A stretch of 64,000 nucleotides of DNA from assembly GCA_964472395.1 (NCBI GenBank), contig CAYYMM010000005.1, positions 19,947 to 83,946 on the forward strand. Reading direction: 5' to 3'. This DNA is from CALFER01 sp964472395 (GTDB lineage Bacteria; CSSED10-310; CALFER01). The notes below the pieces were generated by a model that saw only the letters and a list, made by a program, of their open reading frames with translations, was not told where the DNA came from and searched no databases. Shown in pieces: positions 44,264 through 53,970 of the stretch. The stretch's first letter is position 1. Each line of letters begins with the position of its first letter. Position numbers and translations under genes: made by a program.

Positions 44264-44482
44264 GTGCGGCATTCGACGAACCTTCATGGATTCCTTGTCT
44301 GGTTGTTCTGTCTGTGCATGGTTCTCTTCAACTGGCCGATTCTGACCATTTCCGGTTACTCCGGCCTCGTCCCGCTGTTTCTGTACCTGATTACCTGCTG
44401 GTCCATCCTGACGCTCGTCGCGTTCCTGTTCGATCGTGATGACCCCGAGAAGGATCAGGATGGATCGGGCGGGACTCCTTGA
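44264..44482 (+). CDS. Small two-span membrane protein, partner of the downstream symporter-sensor
   Basis: The product is 72 residues from GTG, with GGGGGAGA upstream. Two hydrophobic segments (about 8-26 and 32-54) are followed by an acidic tail (FDRDDPEKDQDG). It lies 12 bases before the giant symporter fusion and shares its promoter. In Pseudomonas a small membrane gene (cbrX) similarly precedes the SLC5-histidine kinase cbrA; small subunits also accompany some sodium/solute symporters. That comparison is by layout, not by sequence. Confidence 0.75.
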   Translation: MRHSTNLHGFLVWLFCLCMVLFNWPILTISGYSGLVPLFLYLITCWSILTLVAFLFDRDDPEKDQDGSGGTP

Positions 44483-44494
44483 GAGCGGAAGCGG

Positions 44495-47400
44495 ATGTAT
44501 AGCCACGCTTTCATCGGGACAATCTGCTGCCTGTATCTGGGATTTCTGTTCCTGGCCGCTTATTGGGTCGAGCGGAAAGCGGTACGAGGCAGAAATCTGG
44601 TGGATCATCCTCTGGTCTATTCGCTCTCCCTCATGGTCTATCTCACGGCCTGGACCTTCTACGGTAGCGTGGGGAAAGCCGTCTCCACCGGTACGCTCTT
44701 CCTGACTTTTTACATCGGTCCGTCGATCGCCCTGCTGGCCGCTCACAACCTCCTGCGACGTTCCATCCGGATCCGGAACATGTATCGGATCACGAGTATC
44801 GCCGATTTCATTTCCCTTCGATACGATCGTTCGGCATCGATCGCCTTCATGGTCACGATCATGTCGCTGTTCGGGATCGTCCCCTACATTGCCCTGCAGT
44901 TAAAGGCGATCATCACGACCTTTGAGATCATCGCGCATGATCCGGGCAGGTCCGATCCGGTGTGCTCGAATCTGTATATCGGTCTGATCATATCGGTGCT
45001 GATCATCCTCTTTACGATTGTCATGGGCGTTCGCCGGGAGGTTCCGACCGAGCGTCATCAGGGCATGGTCATTGCCATTGTCATCGAGAGTGTTTTCAAA
45101 CTAATGGGACTGGTCGCCGTCGGAGTGTTTGTGACATATATCCTGTTCGATGGATTCCAGGATATCTTTTCACGATTCAGTCGTTCTCCGTTCGCCGATG
45201 CACTCGATCGGATCCAGACGACTCCGAAATTCTATCTCGACTGGCTGACGTATCTCGTTCTGTCCATGTCCGCCTTTCTGTTCCTTCCGCGTCAGTTTCA
45301 TATGAGCGTTGTGGAAAACTTCAGTGAAATCCACATTCGAAAGGCCGGCTGGATCGCGTCTTTGTATTTCATCCTGATCACGATTTTTATTCTCCCGATC
45401 GCTCTGGGGGGCTCGCTGCTCGATCTGCCCCGCCCGGATGCGGATGTGTTCGTGCTGTTGATTCCGATCGCGTTCGATCAGCCCTGGCTGTCGCTTCTCG
45501 TGTTCATCGCCGGCTTTTCCGCTTCCATCGGTATGATCATGATCTCCGCAATGACCATATCGACCATGGTCACCAATCATATCGTCATGCCGGTGCTGGA
45601 CTGGGCGCGGCCCCTGCGGTTTCTCAAACATCACGTGCTGAAGTTCCGGTGGCTTGCCGTCACGGCACTGATTTCCGGCGGGTATTGGCTTTGGCTGAGG
45701 GTCGGTCCATTCTTCTCGCTGGTCGATTTCGGTGTGATCGCTTTCGCCGCCGTTCTCCAGTTCACTCCGTCGATCCTCGGAGCATTCTACTGGCGGAGGG
45801 GGCATTGGATCGGCGCATTGTCCGGTCTCATTGCGGGGTTTGTCATCTGGTTTCACACGCTGATCGTTCCGGTGTTCGTGCAGGGTGGCATTCTGTCGCT
45901 GTCCGTCATCCACTCCGGCCCATGGGGAATCTCCGCCTTGAAACCGGAAGCGCTCTTCGGCCTGGCTGGTCTCGATCCCATCACGCATTCCGTGTTCTGG
46001 ACGCTGTTTTTCAATGCGGGATTGTATGTCGCGGGGTCTTTGGCGTTCAGGCAGAGTCCCGAAGAGAAACGACTGGCCGATAGCTTCGTCGATATCATGA
46101 TCACCGGGCATCGGATCGAAACCGTCCGACAGGGCTGTGATATCGATCCGGACAGCAAGAAGCAGAAAATCGTCTCATTGTTCACTCAGTATTTCCCTCT
46201 CGAAAAATCGATCGAGTATACCGCGGAGTGTTTTGATCGAACGGGCGTCGGATCGGGTGGGAAGCTGTCCATCTCGGAGTTGGCCGAGTTGCAAGGCGAG
46301 GTGGAAAGGCGGCTGGGGAGTGTCATCGGCGCTGCGACCGCGCATTCGGTCATTCAGCGAAGCGACATCATCTCACCGGATGAACTCGACGCTCTCAAAT
46401 CGGTCTACTCGGACCTGCTGGCTCAATACAAACTCACGCCATCCGAACTGGTGAAGCAGGTGAATGTTCATGAGGAGCGCGAGCAACTCCTCACCCGCCA
46501 GGCGAAGCTGCTCGAAGAAAAGATCCTCGAACGCGATCACGAAATCCAGGAACGAAAACGGATCGAAGAAGAATTACGATTGTCCCGGAGTCGTCTGGCG
46601 AGCATCATCGATTTCCACCCCGATCCCACGTTCACGATCGACCTGGAGGGGCGGATCACGAGCTGGAACCGTGCCGCTGAGGAGTTCACGGGAGTCGAGG
46701 CGAGCGAGGTGATCGGCAAGGGGAATCGGGAGTACGCGGTGCCATTTTACGGTGAGCGTCGTCCCATTCTGATCGATCTGGTGTTTCAATCCTTCGATTC
46801 CGTCGAAAAACTCTATCCGACAATCGTCCGCACGCATGGAATGGTTCACGGCGAATCGTTTCTCCATCACCCGATTCGAGGGGACTGTTACCTGATCGGA
46901 ACCGCAGCACCGTTGCTCGATCCGGAGGGAAACGTCATCGGAGCGATCGAATCGATCCGGGACATTTCGGAACGGAAACGATCCGAGAACGCATTGTTCG
47001 AATCCCGCCAGATGCTTCAGCTGGTTCTGGACAATGTCCCGCAGCGCATTTTCTGGAAAGATCGAAACTCGGTATACCTGGGTTCCAATAAAGCACTCGC
47101 GCAGGATTGCGGATACTCCTCACCGGAGGATCTGGTCGGGAAAACCGACTTCGAGACCGCCGCTGCCGAGCATGCGGAGCGGTACCGCATGGACGACCGG
47201 GCCGTCATGGAATCCGGCATCGCGAAGCTCAATTACGAAGAAGCGCAGACACGTCCGGACGGAAGTAAGGCGTGGTTGCGGACGAGTAAAATTCCTTTGA
47301 GAGATGCGCAGGATCAGATCATCGCTGTTCTCGGAATGTACGAGGACATCAGCGAACAACGCCGCGCGGATGAGGAGATCCGGAGGTTGAATCGGGTGTA

Positions 47401-49879
47401 TGCCGTTCTGAGTGAGATGAACCAGATGATTGTGAGGGTACGGGAAGCGGAGCAACTGGTGGACGGCGTCTGCCGGATTGCGGTCGAACTCGGGCAGTTC
47501 CGAGCCGCGGTGGTGGCCCGAAGCGCTGATATCACTGGATCCAATATGGATGTCATCGGGTTTCAGGCACGTTTCGAACAGGATCGAAAAGCGCTCGACC
47601 GCGCAATTCACAACGGCCTCGATGCATTTATCAACGAACGCACTCCGGCGATTCTGAGCCGTAAAACCGATGTGATCGTGTTCGCATCGAATACATCGAA
47701 CAACTCCGTCTTCAATCTGCTCTGCAGTGAACTGGGCTATCGCTCATCCGCCGGCCTTCTGCTCGCCTCGTCGGAAGGCATCTGGGGCGCTTTGCATCTG
47801 TTTTCGGATGAGGATCATATCTTCGACGCGCCGGAACTCCAACTGCTTGAAGAAGTTGCGGCTGATTTCGCTTTCGCTCTCGAATCCCTAAAAAATGAAG
47901 ATCAGCGACGTCAGGCCGAAGAAGCTCTATATCATAGCGAGGAGCGCTATCGATCGCTGGTTGAGAATCTCGATGAAGTCATCTTCATGCTGGATGAAAA
48001 GGGATTTCTGACGTATGTAAGTCCTGCGATCGAACGATTGACTCAGTACGGACCGGCTGAGGTGATCGGATCGCATTTCTCGCAATTCCTCCACCCGGAC
48101 GATCTCGATCTGCTCAAGGACAGTTTCTTCCGCACGCTCAATGGCGAGATCGAAGCGTTGGAGTATCGCATCCTGGATAAAAAAGGGATTGTACGCTGGA
48201 TCCGCTCATCCAGCCGCCAGCGTTTTTCGGGGACACGGTTGGTCGGATTGATGGGTATCCTGACCGATATCACCGATCGTAAACTCGCAGAAGATGCGGT
48301 ACAGCAACGATTGATCGAAATGGAGGCGATGCATAAGGTTTCGGCGGCGCTGCGATCGGCGGGGAGTATCGACGAGATTCTGTCTGTGTTTCTGGATGAA
48401 ACCATTGCCGCCATCCAAGGCGAAGCCGGGTGCATGGTGTTGATCGATCCCGAAACGAAGGCGATACAGCACAGGTCGGTTCGAGGCTGGTGCGGATTGA
48501 TGCGCGATGATGCTCCGGATGCACGCGATGCCATTTTCGATTATGTTCTTGACACTGGAGCCGTGTTTGCATCCGCTGAGTATCGCGCGGATAGCCGGTT
48601 GAATGTCGTGGAGATGATCCCTCCGGACTGGGGCGGCGCGTGCGTGCCGATTCGCAGTGCCGATCGCGTGGTCGGCGCAATGATGATTTCGGTCAGGATC
48701 CCGCGGATCCTGTCGCGCAGTGACGAGCGTCTTCTTAATACGCTCGCCGAGATCGCCGGCAATTCGATTCATCGGATCAGTCTGAACGAAAACAGAGAAC
48801 TCCACCTGCGGCGTCTGAATGCCATGCACACGATCGATCGCGCCATCACCGGAAGCCTCGACCTGGGCATCACTCTGGGTATCGTTCTCGATCAGGTCAT
48901 GGCGCATCTCGATGCGGATGCTGCCGATATCGTGTCACTCAATATGGACTCGCGAACCCTGACCTGCCTGGCGAATCGGGGATTCAAAACTATGCCGTTT
49001 CCGTACGCCGTCGATCGAATCGGGGAAGGGTTTGTCAGTCAGATCGTGATGTCACGAAAACCCATTGACATCCCGTTTGGACTGGATCATCTCGGGCATT
49101 CGAACCTGCCGCGTGAATTGGTTTCCGAAGGCTTCGTGGCCTATCACGGTGTGCCTCTGATGGCCAAAGGGCAGGTGAAGGGGGTCCTGGAGGTATTCCA
49201 TCGGAAACCGTTCTCACCGAGGCAGGACTGGATCGAGTTTCTCCAGGTGCTGGCCGGGCAGGCCGCTGTAGCGATCGACAATACCTCCCTGCTGGAAGCA
49301 CTTCAGACATCCAATCAGGAATTGATCGTGGCCTACGATGCCACACTCGAAGGCTGGGCCCGGGCGCTGGAACTTCATGATCAGGAAACGGAAGGCCATT
49401 CGCGGCGCGTGATTGACTGGACACTGAAACTGGCTCGTGCGATGCACCTGGATGAGAGGGACATGATTCACATTCGCAGGGGGGCATTGCTGCACGATAT
49501 CGGAAAGATGGGGATCCCGGATCAGATTCTGAAAAAACCGGGAAAACTCACACCCGAAGAATGGGAGATCATGTGCAGGCATCCGCAGTATGCATTTGAG
49601 ATGCTCTATCCCATCTTGTATCTGCGTCCCGCTCTCGATATCCCATACGGACATCATGAAAAGTGGAACGGAACGGGCTATCCGCGCGGCTTGTCCGGCG
49701 AAAAGATACCGATTGCGGCACGACTGTTCGCGATCGTGGATGTGTATGATGCTCTGTTGTCAGATCGGTCTTACAGGCCCGCCTGGCCTCAGGTAAAAGT
49801 CCTGGATTACATCCGTTCGGAATCAGGGATTCATTTTGATCCCCGGATCGTCGACACATTCCTCTCGTTCTGTGTCTGA
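44495..49879 (+). CDS. SLC5 sodium/solute symporter fused to PAS/GAF sensors and HD-GYP phosphodiesterase
   Basis: The product is 1794 residues. Residues about 1-530 are a 13-helix sodium/solute symporter domain like that of CbrA. Residues 545-650 include the helix VERRLGSVIGAATAHSVIQRSD, found after the transporter in SLC5-kinases. A coiled coil (660-700) leads to PAS (about 700-825), PAS (839-960), GAF (965-1145), PAS (1150-1275), GAF (1275-1435), GAF (1441-1605) and a C-terminal HD-GYP domain with HDIGKMGIPD (H1667-D1668) and HHEKWNGTGYPRG (from H1720). There is no histidine kinase or receiver. The likely role is transport-coupled hydrolysis of cyclic di-GMP; substrate unknown. The 3' end overlaps a convergent gene by 49 bases. 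Confidence 0.9.
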   Translation: MYSHAFIGTICCLYLGFLFLAAYWVERKAVRGRNLVDHPLVYSLSLMVYLTAWTFYGSVGKAVSTGTLFLTFYIGPSIALLAAHNLLRRSIRIRNMYRITSIADFISLRYDRSASIAFMVTIMSLFGIVPYIALQLKAIITTFEIIAHDPGRSDPVCSNLYIGLIISVLIILFTIVMGVRREVPTERHQGMVIAIVIESVFKLMGLVAVGVFVTYILFDGFQDIFSRFSRSPFADALDRIQTTPKFYLDWLTYLVLSMSAFLFLPRQFHMSVVENFSEIHIRKAGWIASLYFILITIFILPIALGGSLLDLPRPDADVFVLLIPIAFDQPWLSLLVFIAGFSASIGMIMISAMTISTMVTNHIVMPVLDWARPLRFLKHHVLKFRWLAVTALISGGYWLWLRVGPFFSLVDFGVIAFAAVLQFTPSILGAFYWRRGHWIGALSGLIAGFVIWFHTLIVPVFVQGGILSLSVIHSGPWGISALKPEALFGLAGLDPITHSVFWTLFFNAGLYVAGSLAFRQSPEEKRLADSFVDIMITGHRIETVRQGCDIDPDSKKQKIVSLFTQYFPLEKSIEYTAECFDRTGVGSGGKLSISELAELQGEVERRLGSVIGAATAHSVIQRSDIISPDELDALKSVYSDLLAQYKLTPSELVKQVNVHEEREQLLTRQAKLLEEKILERDHEIQERKRIEEELRLSRSRLASIIDFHPDPTFTIDLEGRITSWNRAAEEFTGVEASEVIGKGNREYAVPFYGERRPILIDLVFQSFDSVEKLYPTIVRTHGMVHGESFLHHPIRGDCYLIGTAAPLLDPEGNVIGAIESIRDISERKRSENALFESRQMLQLVLDNVPQRIFWKDRNSVYLGSNKALAQDCGYSSPEDLVGKTDFETAAAEHAERYRMDDRAVMESGIAKLNYEEAQTRPDGSKAWLRTSKIPLRDAQDQIIAVLGMYEDISEQRRADEEIRRLNRVYAVLSEMNQMIVRVREAEQLVDGVCRIAVELGQFRAAVVARSADITGSNMDVIGFQARFEQDRKALDRAIHNGLDAFINERTPAILSRKTDVIVFASNTSNNSVFNLLCSELGYRSSAGLLLASSEGIWGALHLFSDEDHIFDAPELQLLEEVAADFAFALESLKNEDQRRQAEEALYHSEERYRSLVENLDEVIFMLDEKGFLTYVSPAIERLTQYGPAEVIGSHFSQFLHPDDLDLLKDSFFRTLNGEIEALEYRILDKKGIVRWIRSSSRQRFSGTRLVGLMGILTDITDRKLAEDAVQQRLIEMEAMHKVSAALRSAGSIDEILSVFLDETIAAIQGEAGCMVLIDPETKAIQHRSVRGWCGLMRDDAPDARDAIFDYVLDTGAVFASAEYRADSRLNVVEMIPPDWGGACVPIRSADRVVGAMMISVRIPRILSRSDERLLNTLAEIAGNSIHRISLNENRELHLRRLNAMHTIDRAITGSLDLGITLGIVLDQVMAHLDADAADIVSLNMDSRTLTCLANRGFKTMPFPYAVDRIGEGFVSQIVMSRKPIDIPFGLDHLGHSNLPRELVSEGFVAYHGVPLMAKGQVKGVLEVFHRKPFSPRQDWIEFLQVLAGQAAVAIDNTSLLEALQTSNQELIVAYDATLEGWARALELHDQETEGHSRRVIDWTLKLARAMHLDERDMIHIRRGALLHDIGKMGIPDQILKKPGKLTPEEWEIMCRHPQYAFEMLYPILYLRPALDIPYGHHEKWNGTGYPRGLSGEKIPIAARLFAIVDVYDALLSDRSYRPAWPQVKVLDYIRSESGIHFDPRIVDTFLSFCV

Positions 49880-51516
49880 ACAGGTCGGGAGTTGCGGTAC
49901 CGCCTCATCACGAAGAACAGGAAGGTCAGGCTGCACAGACTGATCAAATCGGCGATCCACCGGGCAGGAGTGCGCATGAAGACCCACTCCATCGTATGAA
50001 GGCCTTCCGGAATGGATGTGACCATCAGACCGGTTTCGATGTCGACATCGAACGGGTGCTTGTGTTCGTCCAGTTTCAGTGTCCAGCCGGGGTAATGAAC
50101 GCAGTTGAAGCGGATTCGGGAGGGCGAGGTGCCGATCACGACCGCCCGGAAGCGTGTGGAGGTATCCGTATCGATGAAGACCCGTGGGGATCCCTGTTCG
50201 ATTGCGATCGATTCCAGCGCGGGTCCAAAGCGGATATGGGGTGGTACGCGCACATGCACGGGTTGATACTCGTCCGCGACGACCGCTGTCGTACCTCCCT
50301 CGATCAATTCCTTGCGCGATAACTCATGCGTCTCGTTATACTGGAAAATATGCTGAAAAAAGTAAGACGTGTAGAGATGAAACGACGCGACGGCGATCAA
50401 CAGACACATCGAGCCTCGCAGGATGGTATTGCCGATCGCGGCACCCAGTCCGCCGATCGTCACGGCGATCGACAGACCGGCCAGCCCCGACAATCGCCAT
50501 GGAAACTGGATGTACTGGAGCGGTTTGATGCACTCCCAGACAGGTAACGACCAGTCGAGCATCATCGCGAACAGGAGAATCGGCAGGAGTCTGAAAAAAA
50601 GAGTCCACGCGGCATCCCGGCGCCGGAACGGGAGCAGAGCCGAGAGCACAAAGAGGAGGGTAAAGAGGCGTCCGGCACCGGCATACGGCCAGGTTTCGAC
50701 CCAGAGGCGCGCGGGAGGCAGCATGTTGTTCCGGAAACTCAGATGAGCGGCAGTTGTCAGATTGTCGATCTGGATGTGCCGCATCTCGAGAATCGACGGA
50801 ACCAGATAATAACTGCTCAGACACATACCCGCCAAGGCGGCCAGAAGTGCCGTGCGTGCTGCCCGGGCGCGGGAGTGGGAATTCGAGCATATCGTGCTCA
50901 GGGCAATCGAGACGGGGATGGCGGTTAACCAGGTGGCATTGTGAAACAGCAGCATTCCGGCGGAAAGACATGCCGCTGAGATGAATTCGTGTAACCCGCT
51001 GTGTCTGCCGAGTCGGATAAAGGCCAGCCACAGGAGAGGAAGCAGTCCGAGAGCGGCATACTCCGCGATCGCGCCGCGGGAGATCAGCGTTTCGAGCCGA
51101 TAGGGGAGAAGCGTGTACACCAGGCCGGTCAGAAACGCTCCCCAGGGTCCAACCAATGCTCTTCCCAGACAGTATGCCGAGATAGTTGCCGCCAGAGACA
51201 TGATGATCGAAAAAACTTTCATCGAATCCAGAATACTCGGACCGGCACGATGCATCAGCGCGATCAGCATCGGGGATGCCGGCGGGTAGAACAGTAACAG
51301 AGGGTATCCATATCCATGATTGAACAGCCGGGTCCATCGTGCAGTCCATTGCCCGTCCCCCAGCGCGTCGCTCACCGCGGCATACCGGTGAAGGTTGAAT
51401 CGAAGGTCATGAGTCGACCAGGCGCAATGGGGATGATAGACGACGTTGATGCTGTACAGGCTGATGACGATTAACAGAATCACCATCGGTATTTCGGTTG
51501 TAACCCGCCATGACAT
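49831..51516 (-). CDS. GT-C-like membrane protein, 6-pyruvoyl-tetrahydropterin-synthase-related (YfhO-like)
   Basis: The product is 561 residues with about eleven membrane helices and a C-terminal soluble beta-rich part (TRFRAVVIGTSPSRIRFNCVHYPGWTLKLDE) before a last helix. The first loop (STHDLRFNLHRYAAVSDAL, then NHGYGYPLLLFYPP) fits the PTPS-related / YfhO class, thought to be lipid-linked sugar transferases. I chose the ATG giving MSWRVTTEIP; a reading 241 codons longer is antisense to the lipoprotein gene and is Arg/Ser-rich junk. It is divergent from that lipoprotein gene. Confidence 0.78.
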   Translation of the reverse strand: MSWRVTTEIPMVILLIVISLYSINVVYHPHCAWSTHDLRFNLHRYAAVSDALGDGQWTARWTRLFNHGYGYPLLLFYPPASPMLIALMHRAGPSILDSMKVFSIIMSLAATISAYCLGRALVGPWGAFLTGLVYTLLPYRLETLISRGAIAEYAALGLLPLLWLAFIRLGRHSGLHEFISAACLSAGMLLFHNATWLTAIPVSIALSTICSNSHSRARAARTALLAALAGMCLSSYYLVPSILEMRHIQIDNLTTAAHLSFRNNMLPPARLWVETWPYAGAGRLFTLLFVLSALLPFRRRDAAWTLFFRLLPILLFAMMLDWSLPVWECIKPLQYIQFPWRLSGLAGLSIAVTIGGLGAAIGNTILRGSMCLLIAVASFHLYTSYFFQHIFQYNETHELSRKELIEGGTTAVVADEYQPVHVRVPPHIRFGPALESIAIEQGSPRVFIDTDTSTRFRAVVIGTSPSRIRFNCVHYPGWTLKLDEHKHPFDVDIETGLMVTSIPEGLHTMEWVFMRTPARWIADLISLCSLTFLFFVMRRYRNSRPVQTQNERNVSTIRGSK

Positions 51517-51633
51517 GACCCTATCAGAGCAAATCCCGTGTCCGGATGCAATCCGTGGGGATGCTCCGGAAAACTTGACGGATTCGTCCCGGACCTCCAG
51601 AATGGCGGTGTGAACCCGCTCGGAGACGCCCGG

Positions 51634-52845
51634 ATGAAACGTAGACGGATCGCTTGGATCGGTTGGATCCTTTTTGTCTGTGCCGCGTGTCGACCGCTCT
51701 CGTCTCCCTCCCCCCCGGTGCTCGCCTGGCATCCCCTCGGAAACTCCTCGACGACCGTCTTCGATGACGCCCCTTACTATCCGGCCGATACACCCTTTAT
51801 CGTTGAAGTTCCTTCTGACCTGCTCATGCCCGAGGGAAGCCGGAAGCCCCGTCTTTCGATCGAAAATCGCGCCGGGCAGAAACTCGTTGATCTGCCGGTC
51901 GGAACCGTCGGTTCCGAGCAGAATCCGGTCAGTTGCATTCTCCGATTGCCGACGGGTGACGGGCTGGAGCCTTTTTTCGTTCGACTCCGCACAGACGACA
52001 ATCCGGAGATTGTTGCTGAAATGAAACTGATTGGAGTCAAGCGCAGCATCGGATTCCGATTCGGTTCCGACCGGAGGGTTCTTCCCCGGACTGGCGAGTG
52101 GCTGGAATGGTGTCGGAGGAGTTGTCTGCTGACAATCCCGTTTCCTCTCATCGACGGATTCCTGACAGTATCCGGGAACGCTCCGATCGAGTGCTTTCCG
52201 GGAGAGCGCTGGGAGCTTCGGTTTCGGAATGCCGAACACACATTGCGGATTGCTACGATCACGTCGGCTGATTTCCGCGAATCGGTCCGGATCGATCCGT
52301 CGGGATATTGGCTTGCACGATCAGGTGAGCGTGTGTGGGATGTCCGGAAGCAGTATCCTGAAGACGATTACGGAATCTTTCTGGAAAGCGACAGCGAGTT
52401 TGTGCCGAGTCGTTGTGTCGGCGGGGACGATTCAAGAGTGTTATCGTTCAGTCTTCGTCAGATCGAATGGAACACATTCATTCCCCTGGAAGGGATGGTC
52501 AGAGATGATCCGGGTAAGGATTCACGTCTCTGGTGGACTCAAAGTCGTGCGATTGCGATGATCCCGCTTCCGGTCTCGGATGGCCGGTTGCTGATGCAGG
52601 GCATCCGCTCCATCGGCTGCATTCCGGAACCTCAGGAGGTGCGCCTGACGCTCGACGGCCGGGAGATCTTTCGGGAGTGGATTGAGGCAGAGACATTTTT
52701 CATTGAGATACCCGTGGGAGGCGCGACGGGTGAGGGACGTCTGGAAATCACGGTTGAACCCATTTTTTTTAAAGGGGGATGCAGCGATTCAGATGATCCG
52801 TCACCCTATGGCGTCGGGGTATTGGAAATTCTGGTTGCGGGGTAG
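51634..52845 (+). CDS. Putative lipoprotein of unknown function
   Basis: The product is 403 residues. MKRRRIAWIGWILFVCAAC is an export signal ending in a possible lipobox (CAAC; the -3 Cys is unusual). The mature part is beta-rich with scattered Cys and Trp and no recognised domain; two segments share a similar pattern (LLTIPFPLIDGFLTVSG... and IAMIPLPVSDGRLLMQG...), suggesting an internal duplication. GGAG lies eight bases before ATG 51634. Confidence 0.65.
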   Translation: MKRRRIAWIGWILFVCAACRPLSSPSPPVLAWHPLGNSSTTVFDDAPYYPADTPFIVEVPSDLLMPEGSRKPRLSIENRAGQKLVDLPVGTVGSEQNPVSCILRLPTGDGLEPFFVRLRTDDNPEIVAEMKLIGVKRSIGFRFGSDRRVLPRTGEWLEWCRRSCLLTIPFPLIDGFLTVSGNAPIECFPGERWELRFRNAEHTLRIATITSADFRESVRIDPSGYWLARSGERVWDVRKQYPEDDYGIFLESDSEFVPSRCVGGDDSRVLSFSLRQIEWNTFIPLEGMVRDDPGKDSRLWWTQSRAIAMIPLPVSDGRLLMQGIRSIGCIPEPQEVRLTLDGREIFREWIEAETFFIEIPVGGATGEGRLEITVEPIFFKGGCSDSDDPSPYGVGVLEILVAG

Positions 52846-52853
52846 CTGTTTTC

Positions 52854-52882
52854 TTGAAATTTGACCCGATCCGGAGTAAAAT
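52854..52882 (+). promoter_or_regulatory. Strong predicted sigma70-type promoter
   Basis: TTGAAA, a 17-base spacer and TAAAAT (5 of 6 at both boxes). It begins nine bases after the lipoprotein stop and is 54 bases upstream of the SH3-protein start. Confidence 0.65.
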
Positions 52883-52935
52883 AGCGCCGGTAATCTGGAG
52901 AAGCTCAACGCTCACGCAGTCAGATGAGGTGAATT

Positions 52936-53970
52936 GTGAAACATGTTCTGAAATGGGTTGTGATCACAGGATTGATCGGGATGGCCATCTCATGCGGGCG
53001 AAACCGCAAGCCGACTCCTGAACCTTCGACACCGGCCGCTCTTGAAGAGCCAACTCCGACGCCGTCTCCCGAACCGACTCCAACTCCGATCTACGATCAG
53101 GCGCGTGTGTTGAAAAATGGATCCCGGTTGCGTGTGGAACCCTCGACGTCGGCGGCGGTCGCCGGAACATTGCAGGCGAACGCGAAACTACGGATCATCT
53201 CGAAAGAGGGCCAATGGTACAAGGTCCTGGATGATCTGGATCAAACCGCGTATATTCATGGAAATCTGATCCAGGTTCTCGATCCCGACGGCAAGCCGAA
53301 GACGATTTCGGAACCCGTCACGACGGTCCAGACCAAGCTGCCAGCGCCGGTGGTATATCGCACGACGAAAGGTGCGAATATGCGGCCCGGCCCCGGCACC
53401 AATTACGCTCCTCCGATCGCTCAACTGCCTGTTGATGCCGAGATCACGTTCGATGGGTACACGGGGAGCTGGTATCACGGAACATACAACGGGAAAACCG
53501 GATGGGTGCATTCGGCTTTGTTGAATATCGAAGACTCCGCGCCGGCGAGCGAAGCGACACCTCCGGAAGAAGTTCTGGAGAGAATTTTCGAGGATGAAGA
53601 GGACCGCACCCTGACGTCGACTCAGACTGCCGAAGCTCCGCTCCCCGAGACCGCTTCATCATCGACGACCACGGGGGATCACGATGCGCGCTCTGCGGAA
53701 TCCGAAGCCATTCCGACCGAAGCTCCGAGTCCCACTCCGACCGTGACTCCGACATCGACTCCGACACCGATTCCGTGGAAATCCAAAATCACCGGAGTCG
53801 CTCCGTCCAAGGTGCGGTCGCAACCCAGTCAACTTGCGCGCGTGCTTGAAGAAGTCCCCGTCGGCACTGATGTTCTGGTCCTGGATGTGCTCGGCGACTG
53901 GGCGAGAATTCAAACAGCACAGAATACAGGATTCGTTCCGACGACGCAGATCGCCCCGAAGGCTCCGTGA
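52936..53970 (+). CDS. Probable lipoprotein with three bacterial SH3 domains
   Basis: The product is 344 residues from a GTG (SD GAGGTG). A signal with possible lipobox MAISC is followed by a Pro/Thr linker (PTPTPSPEPTPTP). SH3b modules lie at about 55-115 (GSRLRVEPSTSAAVAGTL), 140-200 (GANMRPGPGTNYAPPIAQL, then GWVHSALL) and, after a second TP linker, 285-340 (PSKVRSQPSQLARVLEEV). Such modules bind peptidoglycan or peptides. It overlaps the next gene by one to four bases. Confidence 0.83.
   Translation: MKHVLKWVVITGLIGMAISCGRNRKPTPEPSTPAALEEPTPTPSPEPTPTPIYDQARVLKNGSRLRVEPSTSAAVAGTLQANAKLRIISKEGQWYKVLDDLDQTAYIHGNLIQVLDPDGKPKTISEPVTTVQTKLPAPVVYRTTKGANMRPGPGTNYAPPIAQLPVDAEITFDGYTGSWYHGTYNGKTGWVHSALLNIEDSAPASEATPPEEVLERIFEDEEDRTLTSTQTAEAPLPETASSSTTTGDHDARSAESEAIPTEAPSPTPTVTPTSTPTPIPWKSKITGVAPSKVRSQPSQLARVLEEVPVGTDVLVLDVLGDWARIQTAQNTGFVPTTQIAPKAP

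Noticed and set aside
49831..52239. Reading of the GT-C-like gene as an 802-residue protein
   Set aside because: The extra N-terminal 241 residues are Arg/Ser/Pro-rich, lack any likeness to the family and are antisense to the lipoprotein gene at 51634, which has an SD and signal peptide.
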